Shown: piece after piece, positions 8,007-16,916 of the stretch | Layout: each line of letters opens with the position of its first letter | How positions within the stretch are numbered: the first letter of the stretch is position 1 | Source: an uncultured Bacteroidaceae bacterium | Lineage (GTDB): Bacteria > Bacteroidota > Bacteroidia > Bacteroidales > Bacteroidaceae | Assembly: GCA_934293005.1 (NCBI GenBank) | Contig: CAKQYA010000026.1 | Coordinates: 1-37,204, forward strand | Direction of reading: 5' to 3' | DNA: 37,204 nucleotides | Position numbers and translations under genes: made by a program | Notes under the pieces: generated by a model | The model's database searches: none | What the model was told of the DNA's origin: nothing | Seen by the model: the letters and a program-made list of their open reading frames with translations, nothing else

Positions 8007-8777
8007 ATGATAAAGATTGAACATCTATATAAAAGTTTTGAAGACAAGGCTGTCTTGAAAGATATCAATGCCACATTCCGTGATGGTGAGGTGAATCTCA
8101 TCATTGGTCAGAGTGGCAGTGGCAAGACGGTGCTGATGAAGAATATTGTGGGACTGCTCACACCTACAAGCGGCAGCGTTTATTATGATGACAAGGATTT
8201 CGTGTCGCTCAGCAAGAAGGAAAAGATTTGTCTGCGTCGAGAAATGGGCATGATTTTTCAGAGCGCAGCATTGTTCGATTCCATGTCCGTCCTTGAAAAT
8301 GTAATGTTTCCTCTTGACATGTTCTCAAACCTTAATGAGTCAGAACGGCGTAAACGCGCCATGGAATGCTTGGAGCGTGTGAACCTTCAAGGTGCAGAGA
8401 ACAAGTTTCCTGGTGAGATATCTGGCGGCATGCAGAAGCGTGTGGCTATAGCAAGGGCCATTGTGCTGAATCCGAAATATCTGTTCTGTGACGAACCAAA
8501 CTCAGGACTTGACCCAAAGACGAGCATTGTCATTGACGAGCTCATAGCAGGCATCACTCATGAAGACAAGATAACAACTATTGTCAACACTCACGACATG
8601 AATTCGGTGATGGGCATTGGTGAAAATATCACTTTCATATGCGAGGGCAGGGCTGAATGGCAGGGCAGCAATAAAGAGATAATGGATGCTGACAACAAAA
8701 AACTGGAGGACTTTATCTTTGCGAGCGACATCTTGCGTCAGGCAAAGATGCTGCATGACCAGCAGAAGAATGGATGA
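8007..8777 (+). CDS. mlaF: MlaF-family ABC transporter ATP-binding protein
   Basis: ATPase partner of MlaE. The 256-residue product starts MIKIEHLYKSF at 8007; a TTG two codons earlier is less likely. Walker A GQSGSGKT, Q-loop MGMIFQSAALFDSMSV, signature ISGGMQKRVAIARAI, Walker B YLFCDEPNSGLDP and switch NTHDMNSV are present. The NSGLDP and ALFDSMSVLENV wording is characteristic of MlaF rather than of general ABC ATPases. It is transcribed with mlaE. A 7-bp hairpin (8805-8822) lies 27 bases after the stop. Confidence 0.93.
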   Translation: MIKIEHLYKSFEDKAVLKDINATFRDGEVNLIIGQSGSGKTVLMKNIVGLLTPTSGSVYYDDKDFVSLSKKEKICLRREMGMIFQSAALFDSMSVLENVMFPLDMFSNLNESERRKRAMECLERVNLQGAENKFPGEISGGMQKRVAIARAIVLNPKYLFCDEPNSGLDPKTSIVIDELIAGITHEDKITTIVNTHDMNSVMGIGENITFICEGRAEWQGSNKEIMDADNKKLEDFIFASDILRQAKMLHDQQKNG

Positions 8778-8804
8778 ATGCTGACAACATGTAAGCATAA
8801 TGCG

Positions 8805-8822
8805 CACAAAGGACGCTTTGTG
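8805..8822 (+). terminator. Possible weak hairpin after mlaF
   Basis: CACAAAG and CTTTGTG form a 7-bp stem with a 4-base loop, followed by TTTGG. It is short and its T run is poor, so it may not terminate. The rest of the mlaF-topB gap shows nothing else. Confidence 0.25.
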
Positions 8823-8921
8823 TTTGGATGGCGTCTTATGATTGCATTTTGATATAAATTGTGTACGATGGTATGCTGATATGCATAACATGGATACGCT
8901 GAATAGTGTAAAAGGGATATA

Positions 8922-11159
8922 ATGATTGTTTGTATAGCCGAGAAACCAAGTGTTGCCCGCGATATAGCTAATGTGCTTGGGGCAACAAGCATGAAGCAGG
9001 GGTATATTGAAGGCAATGGGTATCAAGTGACATGGACATTTGGACACTTGTGCGAACTGAAGGAGCCTGATGAGTACCTCCCTCGCTGGAAACGTTGGGA
9101 CATGTGGGACTTGCCAATGATACCAGAGCGTTACTCCATCAGGCTTAAGAATGATGAAGGTGTGAAGAAGCAGTTTGCTGTCATCGAGAAACTTATGCAG
9201 GCGGCTGATTCAATCATCAATTGCGGTGATGCTGGGCAGGAAGGAGAGCTAATCCAAAGATGGGTTATGCAGAAGGCAGGAGTGCGCTGTCCTGTATATC
9301 GTCTGTGGATATCATCACTGACAGAAGAGGCGATAAGGGACGGATTCAACAGTTTGAAGGACCAATCGGAATACAAGTCGCTTTATGAAGCGGGATTATG
9401 CCGTGCCATTGGCGACTGGACATTGGGAATGAATGCTACCAGGCTGTACACTCTTAAATATGGCCAAAACAAGCAGGTGCTGTCCATTGGGCGTGTGCAG
9501 ACACCTACACTGGCTCTCATAGTGAACAGGCAGAAAGAAATAGATGAATTTGAGCCTCAACATAGCTGGGTGCTGTCAACCTTATATCGTGACGTGAAAT
9601 TCAACGCCATTGCTCATGATGAAGAAGCGGAAGCTGAGGCGGAAGCAGAAGTGAGGGCCGCGGCTGAACAGGGAAAAACGCTGAAGGGCAAAGGACCTGT
9701 CTACCGTCCTATGGAGTTTGCCTCCGAGGATGAGGGCAAAAGAGTGGCGGAAGCTATTGCATCGCAACCTTTTACCGTGACGGATGTGCAGAAGAAAAAA
9801 GGCACAGATGCCCCTCCGCGTCTTTTTGACTTGACATCGTTGCAGGTGGCATGTAATAACAAGTTTGGCTATTCTGCAGAACAGACCCTTCAGCTCATTC
9901 AGAGTCTTTACGAGAAGAAATTCACCACTTATCCGCGTGTCGACACCACGTTCCTAAGTGATGACATATATCCAAAGTGTCCGCAGACTCTGGCAGGATT
10001 GCGTGGCTATGAACAATGGACTCAACCATTGGCTGGCAAAACATTGGTGAAGTCTAAGAAGGTCTTTGACTCTTCTAAGGTGACGGATCATCATGCCATC
10101 ATTCCGACAGGAGTGCCTGCAATCAGTCTTACAGACATGGAGCGTAAAGTGTATGACCTTGTAGCGCGTGCGTTCATATCTGTATTCTATCCCGACTGTA
10201 AATTTGAGACCACCACAGTGTTTGGAGTTGTCAAGCCGCAAGAGATGGATGATGTGCTTTTCCGCACCAGCGGCCGTGTGATTGTAGACGAAGGGTGGAA
10301 GGTCGTGTATAAGAGCTTGAGTGCTGACATGTGTGACAATACAACAGACGAAGCTGGTGAAGACCAAAGCGGACTGCCAGCCTTTCGTATTGGAGAAAGT
10401 GGCCCTCATGTGCCGTCACTTGCAGAAAAATGGACTCAGCCACCTAAACCATACACAGAAGCCACGTTGCTGAGAGCCATGGAAACGGCTGGCAAGTTTG
10501 TTGACAATGAAGAACTGCGCGATGCCATGAAGGAGAATGGCATCGGCCGTCCGTCTACACGTGCAGCCATCATTGAGACACTCTTTAAGCGCCGTTACAT
10601 TCGCAAGGAACGAAAAAATCTCTTTGCCACACCAACAGGCATCGAACTGATAGGCATCATACATGAAGAACTGCTCAAAAGTGCAGAGCTCACAGGTATA
10701 TGGGAGAAAAAGTTGAGGGAGATAGAGAAGAAGCAATATGATGCCAAAACGTTCATTGATGAACTTAAGCATATGGTCACCGATTTGGTCAATACAGTAC
10801 GCAACGATCATGCTGTCCGCCGTGTATCTGTGACTACGGATGATGATTTGAAGAAAAAAACGCCTCGCAAGAAGGTTAAGACGTCTTCTGTCCCTACGAC
10901 TGACGGCGATGTTTCTGGCGGTGCCGATAATACCGTTTCTTCTGCTTCAAATGTTCCCGCAGGCTTTCAGCCCAAGAAAAAACGCTTGAAGAAAATGGAT
11001 TCGGCATTAGAACAGGTTAAGGCGGAATACAATCCAGATGATATGATTGGCATGCCGTGTCCTCTGTGCAAAGAAGGACATATCATCAAAGGCAATGCTG
11101 CTTATGGATGCTCAAGATGGAAAGAAGGATGCACATATCGCATGCCTTTCGGCAAATAA
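8922..11159 (+). CDS. topB: DNA topoisomerase III (type IA)
   Basis: Relaxes and decatenates DNA through a transient 5'-phosphotyrosyl break. The 745-residue protein begins MIVCIAEKPSVARDIA, the TOPRIM start with its conserved Glu. CGDAGQEGELIQR is the D-x-x-x-E acidic cluster, and TTYPRVDTTFL holds the catalytic Tyr (about residue 337). SIGRVQTPTLALIV and GIGRPSTRAAIIETL are further type IA hallmarks. The C-terminus carries one Cys4-type zinc ribbon (CPLCKEGH...YGCSRWKEGC). An unusual Glu/Ala-rich run lies at about residues 232-255, inside the core. Chromosomal or integrative-element origin is possible, since topB genes often ride on Bacteroidetes elements, but the neighbours look chromosomal. 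Confidence 0.95.
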   Translation: MIVCIAEKPSVARDIANVLGATSMKQGYIEGNGYQVTWTFGHLCELKEPDEYLPRWKRWDMWDLPMIPERYSIRLKNDEGVKKQFAVIEKLMQAADSIINCGDAGQEGELIQRWVMQKAGVRCPVYRLWISSLTEEAIRDGFNSLKDQSEYKSLYEAGLCRAIGDWTLGMNATRLYTLKYGQNKQVLSIGRVQTPTLALIVNRQKEIDEFEPQHSWVLSTLYRDVKFNAIAHDEEAEAEAEAEVRAAAEQGKTLKGKGPVYRPMEFASEDEGKRVAEAIASQPFTVTDVQKKKGTDAPPRLFDLTSLQVACNNKFGYSAEQTLQLIQSLYEKKFTTYPRVDTTFLSDDIYPKCPQTLAGLRGYEQWTQPLAGKTLVKSKKVFDSSKVTDHHAIIPTGVPAISLTDMERKVYDLVARAFISVFYPDCKFETTTVFGVVKPQEMDDVLFRTSGRVIVDEGWKVVYKSLSADMCDNTTDEAGEDQSGLPAFRIGESGPHVPSLAEKWTQPPKPYTEATLLRAMETAGKFVDNEELRDAMKENGIGRPSTRAAIIETLFKRRYIRKERKNLFATPTGIELIGIIHEELLKSAELTGIWEKKLREIEKKQYDAKTFIDELKHMVTDLVNTVRNDHAVRRVSVTTDDDLKKKTPRKKVKTSSVPTTDGDVSGGADNTVSSASNVPAGFQPKKKRLKKMDSALEQVKAEYNPDDMIGMPCPLCKEGHIIKGNAAYGCSRWKEGCTYRMPFGK

Positions 11160-11353
11160 GATTTTGAAGCCTGTGGCATTGAGTCTGTGCTTATCTGCAG
11201 CTGGCTATAATGAAGCATTTTCATGTGGCTATGACTTATGTTTCTTATAATGATGGTGCCGTGGCTATTTGCGATACTGTCTGCTATCATGATGTTTGTT
11301 AAAGTAGAGTTGGCGCATCACAATAAATATTGTAATGAATCGTTCTTATTAGT

Positions 11354-13477
11354 ATGCAACGTCATTTCGTAACATATAAGATTAGAATGGCCCTGTGCCA
11401 GGTCGTGAGTTTTCTCGCCTTGGCATGGGGCGTGTCTTCTTGCAGCAATGAGAGCATCGCTTTCAAGAAGGCCGAACAGAGTTATGCCATAGGAGAATAC
11501 TATGTTGCTGCGCTCAATTACAAGAAGTCTTACTCTCGTTGCGCTCCCAAGGAAAAAGACAAGCGTGCTGTAAGGGCTTTTATGATGGGCGAATGCTACA
11601 GGCATATAGGATTCACTCAGAAAGCTATAGCTGCATATCAAAATGCTATAAGGTATAATGTGAAGGACAGCATTGCTTTTATGCACATAGCGCGCCAGCA
11701 GCTAAAGGCAGGACAATACAAGCAGGCTGCGCAGAACTTCAATAAGTATCTCGAATATGATGCGTCGAGCGAATTGGCGCATAGCGGATTGCTCTCTTGC
11801 GAACTGGGGCCTCAATGGAAAGCCAAGCCCAATCTGTATTCGGTCAAGAAAGATGCCGTGCTCAACTCCCGACGCGCTGATTACAGTCCGATGCTTGTAG
11901 GCGATGAGGCTGACCAGATTGTGCTGTCCTCCACACGTAATGATGCCACTGGAGATGACATGTCAGGCATCACAGGACAAAAGTTTGGCGACTTGTTTTT
12001 CGCTAAAAAGAACGATCAAGGCAAGTGGCAATCAGTGGAAGTCATTGAAGGTGGCGTTAACACAGAATATGATGAAGGCGCATCATGTTTGAGTCCTGAT
12101 GGCAAGACAATGTATTTCACACGCTGTTCGAGCGACCCCGACTATCCACGCTATGCAGAGATATGGAAATCGCAGCGAAGCGATGCTGCATGGGGAAAAC
12201 CTACAAAATGCGAGATTTCTAAGGACACTCTTTGTTCGTATGCTCATCCAACTGTCAGTCCTGATGGCAAATGGCTGTATTTTGTCAGCGACATGCCAGG
12301 AGGGGAGGGAGGACTTGACATATGGCGCACGCAGATTGTGGACAATGGATTTGTGGGAATGGAGAATGTGGGAAGACCTATAAACACAGCAGGTGACGAG
12401 ATGTTTCCCACTTTCCGCCCCAATGGCGACCTTTACTTCTCAAGTGATGGGCATCCAGGCATGGGCGGCCTCGACATCTTTTGTGCTCATGACGATTCCA
12501 TTCGTGGCACCGTGGTGGAAAACCTTCAGTATCCGCTCAATTCGCCTGCCGATGATTATGGCATGACTTTTGATGGAGTGCACAACAGAGGCTACTTCTG
12601 CTCGTCTCGCAATGATGGCAAGGGCTGGGAACACATATATGCTTTTGAATGTCCTGAGATATTGCAGACTGTGACAGGATGGGTGTATGAGAAAGATGGT
12701 TACGAACTGCCATCAGCTCTTGTGTATATGGTAGGAAATGATGGCACAAACCTTAAACTGTCGGTTAAGGGCGATGGTTCTTTCACGCAGGTGCTCAAAC
12801 CAGGGGTGGACTATGTGTTTTTAGGCACATGCAAGGGTTATCTTAATGTGAAGAATGCTCTTAGCGTCCAGCAGGCAGAGGAGAGTGAGGAATACACATT
12901 GCAGTTTCCATTGCCGCCTATCAATGTGCCAGTGCTTATTGACAACATATTCTATGAGTTTGACAAAGCTGACCTAACTCCAGAATCGACTGATGCTCTT
13001 GACAAACTTGTTGTCATGATGAATGAAAATCCAAATATCACCATAGAGCTTTCTGCTCATTGCGATTACCGAGGCAACGATGCGTATAATCTGCGCCTTT
13101 CACAACGAAGGGCTGAATCTGTTGTGAAATACCTTATTGCCCACGATGTGGCAGCAGAACGCCTCACAGCTGTTGGATATGGAGAGACGCGCCCTAAGGT
13201 TATCACTAAAAAAATCATGGAGACTCTTGCTTCTGGCGATCCTAAGGTTGATGTGCAGGAGAACGACACCTTGACAGAACAATACATTCTGGCTGTTAAA
13301 GACGAGGGGCAGCGTGAGCTGCTCAATGCTCTTAACCGCCGAACGGAGTTTAAGGTGCTCCGCACTACTTACGGCACCACGCTTAATGAATATGATCCAG
13401 AGAAAGAGGCCGAAAAGGCAGCTGCTAAGAAGAGAGAGGAACAGGAAGCGCAAATGGAAGAAAATTTCATCTTCTAA
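11354..13477 (+). CDS. porE: PorE-like OmpA-family lipoprotein of the type IX secretion system
   Basis: The 707 residues start with a lipoprotein signal peptide ending at the lipobox VSSC (an internal ATG at 11387 would also give a good signal). In order: tetratricopeptide-like helices (about 35-150), PD40/WD40-like propeller blades (LSPDGKTMYF, VSPDGKWLYF, FRPNGDLYFSSDG; about 175-430), a carboxypeptidase-regulatory-like beta domain (TVTGWVYEKDGYELPSALVY; about 440-505), then an OmpA-like peptidoglycan-binding domain (IFYEFDKADL, NLRLSQRRAESV, GYGETRP). This order is that of PorE, the outer-membrane/peptidoglycan anchor of T9SS. A longer loop separates GYGETRP from the closing NRRTEFKV. Other por genes are not in the window, so PorE versus a paralogue is not settled. 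Confidence 0.8.
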   Translation: MQRHFVTYKIRMALCQVVSFLALAWGVSSCSNESIAFKKAEQSYAIGEYYVAALNYKKSYSRCAPKEKDKRAVRAFMMGECYRHIGFTQKAIAAYQNAIRYNVKDSIAFMHIARQQLKAGQYKQAAQNFNKYLEYDASSELAHSGLLSCELGPQWKAKPNLYSVKKDAVLNSRRADYSPMLVGDEADQIVLSSTRNDATGDDMSGITGQKFGDLFFAKKNDQGKWQSVEVIEGGVNTEYDEGASCLSPDGKTMYFTRCSSDPDYPRYAEIWKSQRSDAAWGKPTKCEISKDTLCSYAHPTVSPDGKWLYFVSDMPGGEGGLDIWRTQIVDNGFVGMENVGRPINTAGDEMFPTFRPNGDLYFSSDGHPGMGGLDIFCAHDDSIRGTVVENLQYPLNSPADDYGMTFDGVHNRGYFCSSRNDGKGWEHIYAFECPEILQTVTGWVYEKDGYELPSALVYMVGNDGTNLKLSVKGDGSFTQVLKPGVDYVFLGTCKGYLNVKNALSVQQAEESEEYTLQFPLPPINVPVLIDNIFYEFDKADLTPESTDALDKLVVMMNENPNITIELSAHCDYRGNDAYNLRLSQRRAESVVKYLIAHDVAAERLTAVGYGETRPKVITKKIMETLASGDPKVDVQENDTLTEQYILAVKDEGQRELLNALNRRTEFKVLRTTYGTTLNEYDPEKEAEKAAAKKREEQEAQMEENFIF

Positions 13478-13481
13478 GTGA

Positions 13482-13537
13482 TAAGTAGGTGTTCAAAATT
13501 ACTTTGATATAACAAAATAATTTTGAACACCTACTTA
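13482..13537. terminator. Perfect 20-bp inverted repeat just after porE
   Basis: The arms 13482-13501 and 13518-13537 are exact reverse complements (20 bp) around a 16-base AT-rich loop. The left arm begins 4 bases after the porE stop. The stem is AT-rich and no T tract follows, so it may be a 3'-end hairpin or the relic of a palindromic repeat rather than a classic terminator. Confidence 0.6.
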
Positions 13538-13556
13538 ATACTGGGACGAATAAACA

Positions 13557-13614
13557 ATGCGCAACCTGCTCGAAACAAACACTAATAAGATTTGAAATCT
13601 AATGACCGATTTTG
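13557..13614 (+). repeat. Fragment of the palindromic intergenic repeat (copy B, right end)
   Basis: GCAACCTGCTCGAAACAAAC and the following TAAGATTTGAAATCTAATGA match the right third of the full copy at 17865-18067 almost base for base. It ends ACCGATTTTG instead of the full GGGTTAAA end. Only one terminus is present. Confidence 0.7.
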
Positions 13615-13642
13615 AATCATCAGCGCATGCTTATGCCCATCA

Positions 13643-13682
13643 AAACAAGGGGTGCAGTTCAACTGAACTGCACCCCTTGTTT
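13643..13682. terminator. Bidirectional terminator between convergent genes
   Basis: A perfect 17-bp stem (AAACAAGGGGTGCAGTT / AACTGCACCCCTTGTTT) with a 6-base loop sits between porE (plus) and the unknown gene at 13711 (minus). A-rich and T-rich flanks on both sides let it work in both directions. Confidence 0.85.
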
Positions 13683-13710
13683 GTAAATGCCAATTGTTTT
13701 TTCCTGTATT

Positions 13711-14415
13711 TTATTCTTGAATGTTGTTTTCTGTATCGCCCAAACATTCAGTGCTTTTAGTATCTTCATAATGAAAATCTATACAGTCATTTTGAACTTC
13801 ATTCTCAGAACGATGTATTTTAGTGTTTGGCGTGTTATTGCTATTGTTGTCTCCTGCAGGATTTTCACTCATGAACTGGTATTCGAAATTAGCGCTTCTG
13901 GCTGAAGGAAACTGTGAACGTGGATCCACATCTGCGCGGTTCTTTAAGTGGTCAATGATGCGGTTGTAGGCATCCATGGCGCTGTTTGCAAATTGCTTTA
14001 CAGTGAATGTGGTGTCTACATATTGGCATTTTCCGCTTTCAGGACTTGTTACCACGCGCTTGAATTTGACGCTTGTGAGCCACCAGCCTTTCTTATCCAT
14101 ATTGAGTGCATCCATTATGGTTTTCTTCCGCTCTGAGATAGATGGAGTGTCTTCATTCTTTTGTGCACGACGCATAGCTTCTTCTGCTTTGAATGCCTCC
14201 AAAGAGTCTGCTTCTGTCTTGAGGAAAAGCACATAGTTGGAAAATGTCACCTTCAAGCGGAAGGGGTAAAGATTGGATGATTTAAGAAAGGTGTTGATGC
14301 GGTTTCGTGCACTGCCATCCAATCTTATTTCTGGTATTGTTGCCAAGAAGTCTAAAGCCTCGTCAACTGTCTTGGCCACTGTCTCGTTGCTGAAATATCT
14401 GACGTATAAATTCAT
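13711..14415 (-). CDS. Unrecognised 234-residue protein
   Basis: I do not recognise a named family. Residues 1 to about 170 look like a folded, mixed alpha/beta domain (MNLYVRYFSNETVAKTVDEA, then LYPFRLKVTFSNYVLFLKTEAD, then WWLTSVKFKRVVTSPESGKC). The last 60 residues are polar and rich in Asn, Ser, Thr and Glu, probably disordered. No signal peptide or membrane helix, so it is probably cytoplasmic. It follows the RsmF-like gene (80-base gap) but has its own good promoter at 14444-14475. It ends at a strong terminator. Confidence 0.8.
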   Translation of the reverse strand: MNLYVRYFSNETVAKTVDEALDFLATIPEIRLDGSARNRINTFLKSSNLYPFRLKVTFSNYVLFLKTEADSLEAFKAEEAMRRAQKNEDTPSISERKKTIMDALNMDKKGWWLTSVKFKRVVTSPESGKCQYVDTTFTVKQFANSAMDAYNRIIDHLKNRADVDPRSQFPSARSANFEYQFMSENPAGDNNSNNTPNTKIHRSENEVQNDCIDFHYEDTKSTECLGDTENNIQE

Positions 14416-14443
14416 CTGTGTCTTGTTGTTTACGTTGAATATG

Positions 14444-14475
14444 CAAAGTTAGTTTTTTTTTATCTAATCCCCAAA
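14444..14475 (-). promoter_or_regulatory. Well-formed Bacteroidetes promoter for the 13711-14415 gene
   Basis: On the minus strand a -33 TTTG (14472-14475) is followed after 20 bases by the -7 box TAACTTTG (14444-14451), with the ATG 29 bases further on. Both elements and the spacing fit the Bacteroidetes housekeeping consensus. Confidence 0.7.
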
Positions 14476-14495
14476 TATTCTATATGGAAATGAGT

Positions 14496-15929
14496 CTATT
14501 GCTGTGCATTTGGAATGTGCGAACTTCTTATCTTCCATTCAGAAGGATATAGGTTGTTGGCTCTGTTTCCGATGTTTTTTGCGAAACCAATAGGATGTCC
14601 TTTGTATGTCAGCAGCACATATCCAGCAGGTGTCTTTTCTGGCAGTGTGAGGGCTTCTGTGCGCAAATATGCTAAGGCTTGTTGGCGGGTGAGCTCTACC
14701 TGCGGAAATGCGTTGCGGTTGAGCAGTGTGCTCATGGCAAGCGAGTGGCTCGGTTGCAGTCCTTTGCCTTTGGGCTTGGCCAGTTCTATGCCCGAATGGA
14801 CGATGCGCAGGCTGTTTTGCGCGCGTTGCAGGATTGTTTTGTGCGCCAAGGGAAATGCACGATAAGAACCGTTGTCCTCATAGATGGTTAAATTACCTTC
14901 TGTATTCATCCATCCTCTCAATTCTTGAGGTATCTTGCTTTTGGACTGTTGTTTGTTTTTTATTCCTTTTTTCTTGTTTGCAGTACAACCCGTATCTTTT
15001 TCTTCATTACCTTTCTTTCTTAGTATGCTTACGAAGAACCCCTCGCCTTTGATGATATGAGGATAGAAATGAGTGTGCTTTTCTGCGAGGTGCCATCCTT
15101 CTTTTGCATTGCATGATAGAATTTCTGCGCCCAGATTTTTGGCTATCCATTCCACGTTTTCCTCATCTTCATGAGGATTGTATGTGCATGTGCTATAGAT
15201 GAGCAGCCCACCTTCCTTCAAAGTGTGCCATATGTTGTTAACGATGTCTTTCTGAGTTTTGCAGCATGCTGCCACATTGGATGCACTCCATTCGTTTATT
15301 GAGTTGTGATCCTTGCGGAACATGCCTTCTCCCGAGCAGGGCACATCGCATATTATAATGTCAAATGTGGCTGTGAAGTCTTTGAAGTCTTCTGCATAGT
15401 TGTTGGTCACAATGCAATTGGGCATGCCCCATTTTATAATGTTTTCCGCAAGTATGTTTGACCTTTGTCTGATTGCTTCATTTGCTATCAGAACCGAATC
15501 TTCTGGCAGCAATGATAGAGCAATGGTCGACTTTCCGCCAGGAGCTGCACAGAGATCGAGCGCTGTGATTGGCGATGTCTCCGGTTCTTGTGCTGGATTG
15601 CCGCAGTGCTTTCTTGTTTCTGTATATTCAGAAAGTATATGCCATAGAAACATAGATGAAGCCTCTTGCACATAGTAGCATCCTGCATGGAGCAGAGGAT
15701 CGAATGTGAATTGTGGACGTTCATTCAGATAATATCCAAGGTCGCACCATGGCACTCTTGTGGCTTTGTGCTCATTAATCATTCCTTCAATCTCTGCGGT
15801 GTTTATTTTCTCAGGGTTGAAGCGTATGCTGACAGGAGGCTCGCTCTGTAGAGCTGCTGACAATTTATCAAACTCATCTTTGCCTAAATGAGCGGTCATG
15901 GATTCTATAAACTCTTGTGGAAGCTTCAT
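14496..15929 (-). CDS. RsmF-like rRNA cytosine-C5 methyltransferase (NOL1/NOP2/sun family)
   Basis: Uses S-adenosylmethionine to methylate a cytosine at C5 in RNA, in RsmF probably of 16S rRNA. The 477-residue protein has the SAM-binding motif DLCAAPGGKST (125-135), the PCSGEGMFRK motif with one catalytic Cys (198) and STCTY with the second (248). A Lys-rich linker at about 315-345 precedes a C-terminal RsmF/PUA-like domain (PKGKGLQPSHSLAM, LRTEALTLPEKTPAGYVLLTYKG). The length and C-terminal part argue for RsmF rather than RsmB. It is downstream of folA with a 196-base gap. Confidence 0.87.
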   Translation of the reverse strand: MKLPQEFIESMTAHLGKDEFDKLSAALQSEPPVSIRFNPEKINTAEIEGMINEHKATRVPWCDLGYYLNERPQFTFDPLLHAGCYYVQEASSMFLWHILSEYTETRKHCGNPAQEPETSPITALDLCAAPGGKSTIALSLLPEDSVLIANEAIRQRSNILAENIIKWGMPNCIVTNNYAEDFKDFTATFDIIICDVPCSGEGMFRKDHNSINEWSASNVAACCKTQKDIVNNIWHTLKEGGLLIYSTCTYNPHEDEENVEWIAKNLGAEILSCNAKEGWHLAEKHTHFYPHIIKGEGFFVSILRKKGNEEKDTGCTANKKKGIKNKQQSKSKIPQELRGWMNTEGNLTIYEDNGSYRAFPLAHKTILQRAQNSLRIVHSGIELAKPKGKGLQPSHSLAMSTLLNRNAFPQVELTRQQALAYLRTEALTLPEKTPAGYVLLTYKGHPIGFAKNIGNRANNLYPSEWKIRSSHIPNAQQ

Positions 15930-15990
15930 TCTTTGTTTTGTATGTTTGTAGTGGACTATATAGATGTTCTTTTCTCTGCTTTGATTTCCA

Positions 15991-16104
15991 ATTGGTAGTC
16001 CGATTCTGTTTCTTGTCAGTGTTTGTTTCGATTAGTTTGCGACGTGTGTATTGAAGTCATGGGGCTGGCTATGACTAAATGTGTGCATCTTAATCGGTCT
16101 AATT
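15991..16104 (-). repeat. Degenerate palindromic intergenic repeat (copy C)
   Basis: Read on the minus strand, CGAAACAAACACTGACAAG and the preceding GTCGCAA and CATAGCC blocks align with the right half of the full copy at 17865-18067, with many substitutions. It fills most of the 196-base gap between folA and the RsmF-like gene. The edges are approximate. Confidence 0.5.
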
Positions 16105-16125
16105 AACGATGAAGTTCTGCATATT

Positions 16126-16614
16126 TTATGCTTTCCGTTCCATGTCGATGAAGGCATAGCTGTATGCGTGCTTTTCATCTGCGGCATGTTCCTCATGTGA
16201 CACTTCTGCCCATTCGTTCATGTTGATGGATGGGAAGAATGTGTCTGCTTCTAACGGTGTGTCATGTATGAGTGTGAGGCAGAGGCGGACTGCAAGAGGC
16301 AGAGCCTCTTTATATACAGATGCTCCGCCAATGATGAATATATCGCCTTCACATGCCTTTATGGCTTCGTTCAAGTTTCTGTATAGTTCTGCTCCTGGAT
16401 ATTTTTGTGGATTGGCAGATCGGGACAGCACAATGTTGCGCCGGTTTGGCAATGCGCCTTTTGGCAAACTCTCAAAGGTGCGTCTGCCCATAATAATAGT
16501 GTTTCCTGTTGTTAAGGCTTTGAAACGCTTCAGATCATTCGGCAACCAATATATAAGTTTGTTGTCTTTGCCAATAGCGTTGTTTTCTGCGATTGCTACT
16601 ATTATAGAGATCAT
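16126..16614 (-). CDS. folA: Dihydrofolate reductase
   Basis: Reduces dihydrofolate with NADPH, regenerating the tetrahydrofolate consumed by ThyA. The 162 residues match type I DHFR throughout. AIAENNAIGKDNKLIYWLPNDLKRFK contains the substrate-binding Asp. GNTIIMGRRTFESLP and IFIIGGASVYKEAL are the NADPH-binding segments. LIHDTPLEADTFFP leads to the C-terminal strands. Length is normal. thyA lies upstream on the same strand, the usual pairing, but here a 296-base gap with repeat relics separates them. Confidence 0.96.
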   Translation of the reverse strand: MISIIVAIAENNAIGKDNKLIYWLPNDLKRFKALTTGNTIIMGRRTFESLPKGALPNRRNIVLSRSANPQKYPGAELYRNLNEAIKACEGDIFIIGGASVYKEALPLAVRLCLTLIHDTPLEADTFFPSINMNEWAEVSHEEHAADEKHAYSYAFIDMERKA

Positions 16615-16708
16615 TGATGTTGTTTTTAAGTTTTATACCTCAGTGTTTCTTAGTCCAAATCGTTGTTTGAACCGTGACGGGGTATGCCTTTCGTATCTTA
16701 TATTCTTT

Positions 16709-16916
16709 CCAACTCTTGTCAGTTGTTCCGCATCTTGTTTATCAGCATTTCTACATGTCATGCATTGTTTTTTTATGCCTTTGCCGCAAGATTTTCACTA
16801 AACACACTGACAAGAGTGGGAAAGAAACTATTATGTTCTGATAATCTTTCTGTTTCGGGAAGCTATATGTCTTGATAACTTCTCCGTTTCGGTCTGATGG
16901 CCTATTGGTGTTAAAC
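16709..16916. repeat. Degenerate palindromic intergenic repeat abutting the thyA stop (copy D)
   Basis: Blocks AACTCTTGTCAG, GCATCTTG, ATGCCTTTGCCGCAA, then inverted CTGACAAGAG and CCGTTTCGGTCTGATGG align in order with the full element. It ends TTGGTGTTAAAC. The terminal TTA (16911-16913) is the complement of the thyA stop codon, so the repeat starts at the last codon of thyA. The left edge is approximate. Confidence 0.55.

Noticed and set aside
8922..11159. topB as proof of an integrative conjugative element
   Set aside because: TopB is common on such elements, but no relaxase, tra gene, integrase or attachment site is nearby and the neighbours look chromosomal.
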